From contig JBLDXI010000036.1 of the NCBI GenBank assembly GCA_047495785.1, positions 186,001-250,000 of the forward strand: a stretch of 64,000 nt of DNA, written 5' to 3'. The stretch comes from Lepidodermella squamata. Taxonomy: Eukaryota > Gastrotricha. Shown in pieces: positions 22,107 through 33,490 of the stretch. Position numbers and translations under genes: made by a program. The notes beneath the pieces are model-generated. The model saw only the letters and a program-made list of their open reading frames with translations. It was not told where the DNA came from and did not search any database. The stretch's first letter is position 1, and the number at the start of each line of letters is the position of its first letter.

Positions 22107-24861
22107 TACCAGATACCAACACATTTACCAACATCGTAAGTGAATTATGTTTCCGTTTTCATACTCACTGAACCTTTTCCCAGATGGATCCTATAATGGT
22201 TCGCGAGTTCGAAGCTCGAAACATTTCTCTCGTTTTCATGGACAGGTTCGGAGAGGAAGCAGATGATGAAGTCGAGATGAATTCAGTTTTCACGGCTTTG
22301 AAGAAGAAAAAGCCTAGAATCATTATGCTGGGGTTAGTGCGCAGTGCCCCCCTGCCCATCGCTTGCTACCTCCACAAATACGAGATGTACAGCCCAGCTT
22401 ACGTAATTTTCTCCTATGGCTGGACGTATTTCGACGAGTCGAATGACATTCCTGTCACAGTCTCAGTCACTGTCTTCATGGTTTTACTAAGAAAACGATC
22501 CTGAAAGTTCTACCGAGGTTCATTTTCTTTTCAAACGGATTCTTGGCCGATATTTTCGGTGATGATCTCAAGGAATCGCTCGGGGAAACTAAGGATTCGT
22601 TCCTAAACTATGTCCGCCAGGACGTGAATGATACCTCCACGGCTATTGGCTACGAATACTTCGTGCCTGTAATCTACGACCGGATTGTAATAGCTGGGCA
22701 TTTGCTGAATGAAACAGAAAATTACTTGAATTCACTCAATTCGACTTTGGCAGATTGGACGCTCGATTCCGAGAATTACAATCGAAACAGAACTTTCATG
22801 ATTGAGCTTTTCCGGAAAATGTCTGGAAAACTGTCTTTAAAGGGCAGAGCTTCTGCTTATTGCTCTTGGGTCTAACACTTCTTTTGTAGCTGTATCAGAG
22901 AAAATCGCTCTCGAGCTGAATCAGCACCGAAATTTTAAAATCCGTCATTTTATTGCTCGCGTCATGCTGTTTGCCCTCTTACCGCCATTGTTACTGGCCC
23001 TATCTATCGCCAACGCACCTTTCAAGCCGTTTCACTCAATTCGCGACGATGAGACTTCTCCGGCGAATGATCAATTTGTTGTTCACCAACTCTTGTATGT
23101 CGAGTGTAGCGTTGTCCCCTCACTAACGTACACGTCTCCGATTTCAGCAGCGCTAACTGTACTTGCTGGTCTGGGGTTCGTTTCGAATGTCATAACAGCA
23201 CTGCTATTAGCTTTCGTAGCTCGGTCTGTTGTGAGGAAGCGACACGCTGCGAAAACTCACCCCGCAGTGTTTCTGAGGCGGATCGCATCCGCTGTGTATG
23301 TCCTGGCTACGATCGTCGTAGCAGGCGTGGCTATAGGACTGCTTGTTAACCGCTCGAGCGCTAATCATTCTTGGTGCCATCATAAGTTTCCTGTTTGCCG
23401 TCATTAATAACGTCCTGATTTTGCTGAAGAAACTTAAAAAGCCCGTAAGATCGCGGGGTACGACCCCTTCACGCATTGAGGATGTACACGCTCAGCCTAA
23501 TGCTTTCAAGGCTCCGTCCTGCCCGAACAAAAATCCTCCTTTTGTAAACCAGCGTAGAACGGTGGATATTGATGTAGATCCATGTAAGCAGTTTCAAGAG
23601 TAATAAATATAAGCTGAATGTGGCTTTGTAAACTGATGTATTTACCGGTCAGCCACAAATCAACGGAAAACTACATCGCTTTACGCGCAATTACTTTAGC
23701 GTAGCCTAGCAGTCTGGTAAACCTTTCATGCTCACATCAATTTACATTGAATTACATGGCCTTGGCGACTTTTCAAATTTTGAGAGGCCAGACGTTAATT
23801 ACTTTATTACTTGGTATGCCTCAACTTGGAATCATTTTACCACTCCATTTCACAATTATTTTACCCTCATCCCTTTACGGATCTCAAGTCAACAGTCTAA
23901 GGCTGTGAGCTGAGCGAATTTTCCTACAACAGGCTCGCATTTATTACAGGTTAACAATTCTTTAGCAATTTACATGTCCCTAGTGTTCTGAAATCTCCGT
24001 ATTATCTATATATTTATTTCTCAGGTTGGATGGTGTCTGATAATCGACCATGCAATTCCAATCGCCGAAGATAAGCCCGCTTTCAGGTAAGGCTTGAGTG
24101 GTTTGATTGGTCCCTTTGCTTCTATGTTATACAATTTCAGCGTGTTTCCACAAACTATGGAAGAATTTGCATGCGATTTTGGCGTTGTGAACCGCGAATT
24201 CCCACTTAAGAACTTGGTCGCTGACTCCGCTTAAACTCAACCCTGTGATGGCTCTGCTGCGCACGGCAAGTCCGCTCTAATTCGCTCTTCTATACTACCC
24301 CGAGTTGCAAGCTATTGGAGGAATGGCAAAGGACGTTTTCTTATTATTGCTCTAATTTCTCATCTTCTAACTTCTTGCTCCCACGCGTGTTTAAAGCTGA
24401 TTCTCTTCGTTCTCGTTGTATCTCATGCGCTTCTTGACTGCTTAAACTTTCAATGCAATGCTTCCGTTTTCGTTAATTTTTGAATGCAATGGATTCAAGG
24501 ACTTGTGCATCGCTCGTACTTGAGCTTTTTGTTAAAAATAAAATTGCACTTTGAAATTTGATTGCCTTTTGTATATAGGTGTAAAGTCGTAGCAGTAGTA
24601 TATATGTAGTGTGGAATGGGAAGGTAAACCGGTGTAAATGGCAGGAAATGTAGAAGCCAGTAAACCGGGGTCGAAAGTAAATCAATGTAAAACGCAAGCA
24701 AATGTAAACCAGGGGTGCCAAATTCGCCAGTAAATACAGCGTTTTACTTGAGGCAGTTTTACTCGCGTTTACAGCGTTTTACAAGGCCGAAATTTTCGTT
24801 CGGGTGGGTAAGTCCTTCCCCTTTGAAACGCATTTACGCCCTACCAGATACGCACTAATTG
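22107..24861 (+). pseudogene. GABA-B-like receptor, copy 1 (broken)
   Basis: A 28-base exon tip (22107-22135) is followed by a GT donor and an acceptor at 22183. The exon from 22184 encodes part of the Venus-flytrap ligand-binding domain (FMDRFGEEADDEVE, PAYVIFSYGWTYFDES). A 42-base GT-AG gap near 22463-22504 restores frame into FIFFSNGFLADIFGDDL and FRKMSGKLSLKG. The sequence then jumps to the third membrane helix (LLIALGSNTSFVAVSE) out of frame. Against copy 2, about 450 bases coding for the end of the ligand domain and helices 1-2 are missing. The last exon is split by a TIR insertion at 23522-24804, after which the C-terminal sequence resumes. Truncation, deletion, frameshift and insertion together make it a pseudogene. 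Confidence 0.8.
23522..24804. mobile_element. TIR element inserted in the GABA-B copy 1 coding region
   Basis: Comparison with copy 2 shows a clean insertion: TCCTG before and TGGGTAAGTCC after correspond to TCCTGGATAAGTCC in copy 2. Ends read CCCGAACAAAAAT and, inverted, CCCGAACGAAAAT, and a TG dinucleotide may be duplicated. The 1,283 bases contain many GTAAACC/TTTAC words near both ends and no transposase. Confidence 0.75.
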
Positions 24862-25185
24862 ATGCTGCAAATACCCCGTGACAATATTGGCAGTAAAACA
24901 TCTGACAGATCGAAATAACGGCCCCGAAATGTTGTGCGTGGTAAGCGGGAAGCGGCATCTTCAGAGGAGCATAATAAACGAGACGTTGCATGTTGCATGT
25001 GATTCCGGGTCTTTCGTTTCTCGTTTTTCCTCGGGAAAATTCTGGCTTCGGCAGAGCGAGAAAGATTTTCCCATTTAATCGGCAGGAGTTTTCGGGTGAT
25101 GAAGTCTTGAACTAGCTCTAATCGTTGCATTTCAAGATAGGCTTCAGAAGTGGACAACCGGAAATTTCATTCAATCCGTACTTAC

Positions 25186-25255
25186 AGTCAGAATCAATCA
25201 AAGGTTACAAGCGAGTTTACCTAGCATTTATTTCCAAACGAAGAAACGATTCGGA
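25186..25255 (+). pseudogene. Relic of the ankyrin gene 3' end, third block
   Basis: Matches the ankyrin gene tail (13725-13795), with AGAATCAATCAAAGGTTACA and CATTTATTTCCAAACGAAGA. It marks the left edge of the third copy of the block, just before protease B. Confidence 0.6.
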
Positions 25256-25407
25256 CGATGTTTATCTATTTTCGTATAGATGAAATAGTCTTTAATTCGA
25301 ACATTCAGTAAAGCGAATTTACATCATAACGAAACTATAAAAAGGTTCACAAGAGAGTGATTCAGCAGCTTAAAGTAAAAGTCAGCAGATTTGTTGTCAC
25401 GTCAGGT

Positions 25408-28400
25408 TCAGGGTTGAATGTATCCTTTGATCCAATCCAAGACTCGGCAAACCCTGGAATATATTCCAGACGAATTGGCCACGCCGCAAGAGTTACCATA
25501 GGAAACAATCCCTATCTGGTGATAAGGCCCAGTTCCGTCTCGCCTGCACATCAAAGGCCCGCCAGAGTCGCCAAGGCACGTATCGACGCCCTTAACCTCC
25601 GCTCCGGCACACATTTGGGCATCTGTTACCCTGTCATAGCCTCCTAAAATCTCGCAAGAGGCCGCCGAGGAAATTGTCAAGTTAACTTTTTTCAGAGTAT
25701 TAGACATGCGCTCGCCCCGTTCCGTCATACCCCAACCAGCGGCTGAAACTTGAACACAACTGTCGACACGTTGGTTATCTCTCGAGTACGTTCCGTCGCA
25801 CATTGACGAGTCGGGCAGGCATATCAAGCGAGCGGAACTTGTCAAGACGACCGGTGACTCTAGCTTAATCAGGGCGACATCGAAGTTGTAGTTGTCCGGT
25901 TTGCTGTAGTTAGGATGGATTATGAAGTTTCTCGATAAACGGCGAACATATTGGCTTGTTTCACTTTCACTGGAAAAATTGGTCCGGCCAATCTCCGCTA
26001 TTATCCCTACCAAGCCATTCCTGTTAACGGTCAAGCAATGGGCTGCGGTTAGGAGCCATGATGGAGAGATGATTGAAGCGCCACAGTACATGGGCCCGCT
26101 TTGTCCGGAATACGTAATTTCGAGTCTGGTCATCCACGGAAGTTCGCCAGGTTCAGCGTAAGCTCCGCCCATAATTTTTGGCGTCGCCCCGATTCCACAA
26201 GCGCTGTAGTCGACTTGAATTCACAATGTTATAAAGCGCGTTCCATAAGTTGCGCAACCATTTGTCATTTCGAAACTTTTCGAAGGTAATTGATCTAATT
26301 TTTCAAATTATCGAGGAAAACCTGAAAATCCCAGATAGTAACTGGTTCGATAATTTTCGGTTTTTACCTGATTGGATCAAATCTCTTAGAATTTCTTTAA
26401 TCCAATTTCCATGATTGCTATTCTCATGGCATTTCGAATTGCTGTCAGATATTTCTGGCTATAGACTAGATTAAAACGTTCCATATCATTTCAGAGTTTC
26501 TGTTTCCTTTTCCGTTCATTTCCTTCTCTTGCGTTACTTATGGAACTCGCCCTAGAACATGAAATGTCAGGTTCTCACCTTGTGCTCTTCCGCATCTCGG
26601 CAGTTCGTCGCTCCATTCACCATCCGCCTGACAAGTTGTTTCTGGGCTAGACTGCCGGGTGAAGGCATAGCCTGCCAGGCATTCAATCACGATAACGCTA
26701 CCAGTGGGGAGAGAAGTATCTGCTTGGACAATTCGTCCACTTGCTTTCAGCTTCAATAAAGAATTCGGTCTGCTGGGGACTGTGCAAGGCTCGCCGGTTG
26801 CCTAGTAGCCGTAAACAAATAGGCGTATGAAAACAAAGGACAATAGCTGTTAGCAGAAATTTATTTCACAATTCTGCTTCATTCTGCTTCATTCCAATTA
26901 TATATTAAATATACCCGCAACGTGGTATGGGGAAATTCTTGAAAAAAACGACGAAACAGCGCAAAACACTACACTGTTACACCCAAGCGTAACATATCGC
27001 GCAAGCATTAACGTAACTATTTTGTTGTTTGCGTGCTGCCGAAACGCTATCGAAGGACGAACCTAACCTCTAACCCTATCCCTAAATACATTTACGGGTA
27101 GACAGCAGACACTCCGAAACGTCTTGAATATAAAGAAATAGCAGAAATATTAGGTCCAACCGAGCAAAATACGGAAATTAACGAATAAGGTACAATCATA
27201 ATGCCTGGTTACAGGGGTTTCCCAGGTAAATTTATAATTTATTTGTTGAAATCGCAGTTTAAGCTCATAGCGAGCGAGGTTTTGCTGATGATGAAAATAG
27301 AATTCATGAATTTTCTTTATGCCGGACCTGATTTGTTATATTCATGTTGATAACAATTTATGTTGGAACTTACAGGTGCTTGCTGCCGTAAGACGCAAGA
27401 CCCAGGCTGAGACCATGTCAAGTTCGAGAGGCACGTTATCACCGCATTGCCTTGCAGCTGGAAATTTCTATCGCATGATATGTTTCGCGTAGCTCCGACG
27501 CTGGAGAGCCCAGAAGATACGGCGCCGATTCGTATCGTAGGTGGTTGACCGCAAACTTATAGAAAATTAATTCCTCAAGCGATCAACGCGAAATAAAAAA
27601 TAAGGTTAGGGATTAGAGATAGGTCGTTTTACGTGGACCATAGTGGAAAGTGGATAAAATTGACCTATGATTTCCGAACTCAAGAGCCGAGTCAACTGGG
27701 ATTTTTTGATGATTTCAACTGGTAAAGTCGAATTGCGATTAAAATGAGTCGTAAATATGTTCAGATCGTTAGAGCCTAGTTTAAAAAAGAAATGCGCGCA
27801 TTATTAACTTACTCATAGGGCTACTACATCTTCCATCAATTGCCGGGCGAAAAGGAGGTAAGCAGGTGGCGAAATTGATAGAGCCGGAGTAGTTATAACC
27901 TGCGTTGCATTTGACGATAACGGCGTCTCCTTTCACCACTGCAGTACTTGGGCTTAAAACTTCACCGGTATCAACCAATGTATCCGGGTCCGCTCGGCTG
28001 ACGTAGCCTGATTGAACGGCAGGTACGTAACATGACTGCTCAGGAGTATCCCTCGGTCGTGGTACATCAGTGTTCTCAGTGATCCAATCAAGTACCTTAC
28101 ATACTCTGCTGTAGATGCTAGGAACGTCGCCGTTGCACGAATCATCGCCGTTTGAAATTACGCCAAGCAGGTAAGTCTTCCTTGAAATCGAACACATGAG
28201 CGGACCCCCAGAATCTCCCATACAAACGTCACTGTTATTTGCTGCGCCTAAACACATCTTCGAGTCAGTGATGGTGACTGATTCCGAGCTGGCGCGTGAA
28301 TACTCCATCGAGCAATTTTGATATGACCGAACCTGAAGATCTAGCTTCCTCGGGATCTCAGATAATCTAGCTGAGATACAAAATTGACAAAAAATGTTTC

Positions 28401-28615
28401 GCTGTTGGTATTATATTAATACTTCGAGCGAAATGGCCCCAGCCGGCTGCAACCCCCGAGTCGCATCCGTCGATCAAATTCGCAGTTATCGCGTTGTTGC
28501 GGCACATTTTGTTCACATCTGGCAAACAAATTGGATTGATTCCCTGAGAAAATCTTGGTACAGGGCTTATCAGTCGCAAAAGCGATGGCTATGATAAGGC
28601 GCATTGTAAAATTCG
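25408..28615 (-). CDS. Secreted trypsin-sushi-trypsin protein, copy B (5' end damaged)
   Basis: Minus-strand paralog of copy A. Exons: 25408-26213 (second trypsin domain), 26579-26801 (sushi 4), 27374-27555 (sushi 3), 27813-about 28371 (end of first trypsin domain and sushi 1), about 28415-28578. No counterpart of sushi 2 is present. Domain 1 has an intact serine motif (CMGDSGGP), but its N-terminal half with His and Asp is deleted: the signal-peptide start MRLIIAIA (ATG near 28600) runs directly into sequence equivalent to VPRFSQGINPICLP, one base out of frame. Domain 2 keeps WLLTAAHC, NFDVALIKL and CLGDSGGP. The C-terminal protease is therefore potentially functional, but as read the gene would not make a secreted full protein. 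An unseen alternative first exon is possible. Confidence 0.6.
26234..26552. mobile_element. 319-base MITE with TA target site
   Basis: Inserted in the protease B intron between the sushi 4 and trypsin 2 exons; the same intron of copy A is only 48 bases. Ends read AAGCGCGTTCCATAAGTTGC and, inverted, GGGCGAGTTCCATAAGTAAC, each flanked by TA. This fits a Tc1/mariner-type non-autonomous element. Confidence 0.65.
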
Positions 28616-28639
28616 CCTGTGCTACAGCGTGCAACAAAA

Positions 28640-29441
28640 ATAAGATGATGCATTAATACCTCTGTTGTGAATTTCGTGTACACCATGCGTAAAATCTCCA
28701 ACTAGTAATGTTTTCTCCTTTTTCATTCACGTTTTCTATACTTGTGCAATACACAGATGCAGCTTTCACCATCGTGTGTAGAATCTTTTTACAATGCTGA
28801 GATGATGGGTTTTTGTGTGGGTAACATTTAAAGGCTGTTAAAAACATCCGGAATAATAAAAAATTAATACCGCATTGCTGCAAATACTAACCCAAGCTTA
28901 TGCTAAGTTGGATGGCTGAAAATCACCCAAACTGGCATTCTATTCGAGGGTGGGGTTATTCAACTAGAGCTCCAGAAATTTTCAATGACTTCCAAAGGGG
29001 AATACCCAACCTCGTAAACGTTGATCACCCGTTTCAACCTCATAGCTGAAATTCGAAAACATCAAAATTCATCAACATAATAACACCATAGTCGATGGAA
29101 ACTTTTTCTGCTACAAAATGGCATTCAACTCTACAGAAAAGCATTCAAGCGAGTTAGATCTGGGGGAGGGCAAAATTTCCTGTTTTTTTGCGCCCACGGA
29201 AGTGCATTTTCTTGTCACAATTATATTTTTATTTTTAAACTTGAATGACGAGTTGTCGTAAAACATGGCGAGGCGGGGAATAGCCTGCATAATGTCCTGT
29301 TATCTTGGGCCCTCATGCAATCACCCAAGGGAGTGAATTTTCGAGTGACAGTTGTTTCCGGATTTCCTATCGCAAATGGAATAATGAAAGGTCCAGTAAT
29401 TCATTTGACATTTCGCTCGTTGCTCATTTTCGCTAAAAAGA
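28640..29441. other. Spacer between divergent protease B and GABA-B copy 2
   Basis: Presumed promoters of both genes lie here. No TATA box or element was clear. Short frames (28653-28883, 29315-29788) show no family features. Confidence 0.4.
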
Positions 29442-31010
29442 ATGTCAACGTTGAGCTTTATTTTATTGCTAATGATTTCATTTGCTCCCATCATCGCAGC
29501 CCAAAATCTGAAGATGGAGGTAGTTCCCATAACAACACCAATGCCATCAACAATGACCGTAGCCACATGGCGAAACCTAAGCGCAAACCTACCATTGACG
29601 AGGCCGAAAGTATTAAGGGTGCTCACGTCGCTAATGTATTCAGGCGGCAATCCCCTTGGTCCGATCGGCGTTCTAGCTCAAAGGCTTGCTGTCGAGAAGC
29701 TCGCCAGTATGCCAAACTGGTTGCCGGGGTACAACCTGCAATTCGACTTGATCGACGACCGCTGCGAAGACACAGCTTCGATGGTTGAGCTTTTCCGGAA
29801 AATGTCTGGAAAACTGTCTTTGAAGGGCATCAAAGGCGAATGGAGTTACGATCCGAAAGTCGATCTCCCCACAGGTTACATGCCAATCATTTTCACTCAG
29901 TCTGTAGTCGAAAAAGGTCGCGGCAAGTCTGTAAATGTTGGCCATTACATTTCAAAAAGAGCCAGTGGCAAAATGACAATCTACGACGGGAAAATTAATT
30001 GGTACACCGAAGATGGGTCCCCACCCAAGGATAGGCTAATAAATCTGATTCTTAACATGCCTATGGTTACGTTAACAACTAACATCAGTCTGCTTTCGTT
30101 TGGAGCAGCTTTTTCTGTTCTGTTGATCTCACAACTGGTTTATGCCCTGGCCAGATCGAAGTACGGCGTTTTTATAGAGACTGTCTTCCTAACAGGAAGT
30201 TTGATCGCGGTTGCCCACGTTTTCGCAATACCTATAGGATTTCTCCAGAATCCTTGCCCGAATATCGCTGCAATGATTCTGCTTATTGCTCTTGGGTCTA
30301 ACACTTCTTTTGTAGCTGTATCCGAGAAAATCGCTCTCGAGCTGAATCAGCAGCGAAATTTTAAAATCCGTCATTTTATTGCTCGCGTCATTCTGTTTGC
30401 CCTCCTACCGCCATTGTTACTGGCCCTATCTATCGCCAACGCACCTTTCAAGCCGTTTCACTCAATTCGCGACGATGATTATTCCCCGGCGAATGATCAA
30501 TTTGTTGTTCATCAACTTTTGTATGTGGAGTGTAGCGTTGTCCCCTCACTAACGTACACATCTCAGATTTCAGCAGCGCTAACTGCAGTTGCTGGTCTGG
30601 GGTTCGTTTCGAATGTCATAAGAGCACTGCTTTTAGCTTTTATCGCCCGGTCTGTTGTGAGGAAGCGACGCGTTGCGAGGACTCACCCCGCAGCGTTTCT
30701 GAGGCGAATCGCATCCGCTGTGTATGTCCTGGCTACGATCGTCGTCGCAGGCGTGGCAATAGGACTGCTTGTTAGCCGCTCGAGTCAAGCTCTAATCATT
30801 CTTGGTGCCATCATAAGTCTTCTGTTCGCCGTTATTAATAATATCCTGATTTTGCTGATGAAACTCAAAAAGCCCGTCAGATCGCGGGGTACGACTCCAT
30901 CGCGCATTGAGGATGTATATGCTCAGCCTAATGGTTTCAAGGCACCATCCTGGATAAGTCCTTCCCCTTTGAGACGCATTTACGTCCCACCAGTTGCGCA
31001 CGAATTGTAG
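29442..31010 (+). CDS. GABA-B-like class C GPCR, copy 2, most of the ligand domain deleted
   Basis: Single open frame of 522 aa. It starts with a signal peptide (about residues 1-20, ending IIAAQ). The first lobe of the Venus-flytrap domain begins near PKVLRVLTSLMYSGGNPLG and reaches DDRCEDT, then jumps directly to MVELFRKMSGKLSLKG at the end of that domain, an in-frame loss of roughly 250-300 residues against the family. The juxtamembrane ends in SPPKDR, typical of GABA-B receptors. Seven hydrophobic segments follow (about residues 205-460) with the short basic loops of class C receptors, then a basic C-terminal tail. Such receptors signal through G proteins as dimers. Without the ligand cleft this one could hardly bind GABA; it might be a partner subunit, or simply a decaying copy whose frame is still open. 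Confidence 0.75.
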   Translation: MSTLSFILLLMISFAPIIAAQNLKMEVVPITTPMPSTMTVATWRNLSANLPLTRPKVLRVLTSLMYSGGNPLGPIGVLAQRLAVEKLASMPNWLPGYNLQFDLIDDRCEDTASMVELFRKMSGKLSLKGIKGEWSYDPKVDLPTGYMPIIFTQSVVEKGRGKSVNVGHYISKRASGKMTIYDGKINWYTEDGSPPKDRLINLILNMPMVTLTTNISLLSFGAAFSVLLISQLVYALARSKYGVFIETVFLTGSLIAVAHVFAIPIGFLQNPCPNIAAMILLIALGSNTSFVAVSEKIALELNQQRNFKIRHFIARVILFALLPPLLLALSIANAPFKPFHSIRDDDYSPANDQFVVHQLLYVECSVVPSLTYTSQISAALTAVAGLGFVSNVIRALLLAFIARSVVRKRRVARTHPAAFLRRIASAVYVLATIVVAGVAIGLLVSRSSQALIILGAIISLLFAVINNILILLMKLKKPVRSRGTTPSRIEDVYAQPNGFKAPSWISPSPLRRIYVPPVAHEL

Positions 31011-31199
31011 CTTGTAAAAAAGATCTAAAGATCAAGATTTCCGTGACGAGACTAGCAGTAAAATATCTGATTCGGGTCTTTTCTTTTATTGAAAATCAAA
31101 CGAGTGATTCGCCAAGTATTGCACACTCTATGGTGCGTAATGCGTAACACCCATTTGCAATCGACAAAAAACCGTGAACAAGAGCCGGAATCAGATATC

Positions 31200-31355
31200 A
31201 CGGATTCCGGCCACCACCTAACTCTAGCCCCAGCCCCATCCCTAGCCCTAACCCTAAACCCTAACAATATCCCTAGCCCTTAAACCTAGCCTTACCCCAA
31301 CTCCAAACCCTAACCCTAAGCCAAACTTGACTTTAACCCTAGACCATAACCCTAA
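31200..31355 (+). repeat. Degenerate CCCTAA (telomere-like) block
   Basis: Many imperfect CCCTAA-type units (CCCTAGCCCTAACCCTAAAC and variants) downstream of GABA-B copy 2. Similar but poorer blocks lie near 8120-8150 (TTAGGG sense) and 40140-40330. Confidence 0.6.
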
Positions 31356-31599
31356 CGACCCCAAAGTGAAGAGTGAAGAGGTCTCAATACAATCGTCAAT
31401 ACAATCTATTGCGAAAGCTATAAAAAAAACTATTCCGCTTAAGAAAACAGCAAAACGAAATGCGTCTGGTATTACTCAGAACAGAAATCTAAAGAAACAT
31501 TCCCAGAAAGAATGTTTATCAGATCATGCTGCTTCAAAGATTTGATACCGAGCAATTTCTAATCACGTCACTTCAGTAATCAGCAAGTACACTAGTAAT

Positions 31600-33490
31600 A
31601 CGTCTCGCTCATGATAGTACTTGCCCAGCTATCACAGGGATAACTCGAGAGCAAGTGGGTTTCTTTATCGAAATCACGCTCTAGCAGGACGCAGCCCTCA
31701 GCCATCCAATCTGCTGCCTTTGTACGTGTACACGGAACCGTCGGTCCACTTTAGCGTCCCATCTGCTAACTGAGTCAGTACTATTCAAGCTCGATAAAGT
31801 CCCTGGGCCTTAGCAGCTAGCTTAGCTCGAGTCATTTCAATATCCGGTTTCATCATCGCCAATCGGCAGTTTTGATTAGCGCACAACTGAGCAGCGGGAG
31901 ATTGCTGCCAACTGCCACAAGGCGAGAATAAATTGTATAAATCAACATTAAATTTCCTAATTCTTACTTCACGTTTTCTCCATCGTCCCTTTCCGAGTAG
32001 AAGAAAAAGCGTTCAAGTGCTTTTGGCAGCTCACCAAATCTGGATAAACATCAGAAGGTGGGAAGCAAGTTTCGCCACACCCGATCCACTGGCTGCTTCC
32101 CATCGGAAGTAACTGAAAAATTTCCAGAAAATTAAAAAGTATAAGTAAGTCTGAGGTCTGAGTGTTTTAATAGAATAGAGCTTAATTAATTATTTGATGC
32201 AAATAGGAAGAACGTTAATTCGATTTTTTCAGGTATTCCAAATTTACTCAGCCTTCCTTACAAGCAGCAAAATTGTTGAATTTCGTCTCGTCGTCCCATT
32301 ATACACGTGCCGTAAAAAATACTGCAATATATACTTCCAGAGAAGTGCTTCAGTAGGCTTCATACCGTGTTCGCTCCGATTCTAGGACGCACAGGCATTC
32401 TTCGTGCTATCAAGACATTCTATGTGTTTGCCCTGTAACATTATATTTGAATATAAATTCAAGAGAATTTTTGTATTCCTCACCTGAAGTAAATGATGGC
32501 AATCACTGAACGATTCTGAAACTGGAGAGTCCGAGGCTCCAACGCCACGTCCAACCTAACGTCATCCAAATTCTATATTCAACAAGTTTAACAACCAATC
32601 TTACTTCATATTTTCCGCCTCCTGTTGGGCAATTATCTCTACAGGTTCTACCGTTTGCCGCGTCATAGCTCACGCGAATATGCTGAAAAAAATCGAAGAA
32701 ATGATTCATATTACTCCTTGCTCGCAGGTCTCTTTGGTGAGGTAAACAGTTGGGCTAAGAGTCTGAAAGGCGATCAAATATGGTAATTGTTATCGCTTTC
32801 AGCCGGAGCTTTTGTGCAGCCTTTGAAAGACGGACCCGAGCAGTCCAAGCAGCGGCGATGCGGATACATTTCAGGCGGAGCTCAATCCGAATAATTTAGA
32901 ATAGATGTTTGAACTATAACCCGAATTGCATTCGTAAAAGGTTTTGAACGTAGCTCCTGTGATTGTCCCATCAGAACACGAGTCACAAATCGAAACTGAT
33001 AAACATTTTATTGACGGAGAGCTTGTGAGGTTTCTAATTAGTTTTAAACAGTTTTACAAAGCCTGCATTCACTTTTTTGCCCAAGTTCTATTTTCTAACC
33101 AGACAGGCAATCGGCGTAGTTGCTAGCCTAGTCGGTTTTCGACTAGTAGTCGAAGACTGAATTATGAAAAACATTTTCATTCACGACTTTTCAGAACTGT
33201 TTTATTTTTGTCCGGCAAACCAAGCCTTTCGACGAGGAGCAAATCGCTAAAGGCTGTGAAATTTCGCCAATTTATCACACAAATGAATCTAAGCATGAAC
33301 CAAACTAGCTCCACTGAGGCAGTGAGCTTTGCCGATGTAAGTGCCAAGGCTGTAGGACTAGAGGAAACTGAACAATAGGAATGAAGTTGCTGCTTGTTTC
33401 TTCACTTCATACCTGAGTTGAATTGCAGGCTTCAGACTGACAGACGACGAACGACCGGTCGCTTTGTAGGAAGTGATAGTGAATTATCAG
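31600..33490 (-). pseudogene. Decayed A/B cysteine-module gene with a CTLD unit
   Basis: Minus-strand relic. Reading down from 33480, recognisable exons match exons 6 to 17 of the gene at 60684-63170: LQSDRSFVVC, YSLGTYIGKAHCLSG, ICSSSKGLVC, NYADCLSG, GTITGATFKTFYEC (near 32920), MYPHRRCLDC (near 32860), SPTVYLTKETCEQG (near 32740), DAANGRTCRDNCPTGGGKY (near 32640), SESFSDCHHLL and GKHIECLDS. Several have lost cysteines, frames or splice sites. Further on (about 32110-31700) lies a CTLD-like piece: SWQQSPAAQLC, RLAMMKPD, then the expected tryptophan before VLTQLADGTLKWTDGS is replaced by a TGA stop. The gene is dead, but it shows A/B exons followed by a CTLD. Confidence 0.72.

Noticed and set aside
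24473-24721. Hydrophobic minus-strand frames inside the TIR insertion
   Set aside because: Composition follows the TTTAC/GTAAA-rich repeats; no family features.
29315-29788. 157-aa plus frame overlapping the start of GABA-B copy 2
   Set aside because: Different frame from the receptor and ends within it; the receptor frame has signal peptide, ligand-domain start and seven helices.
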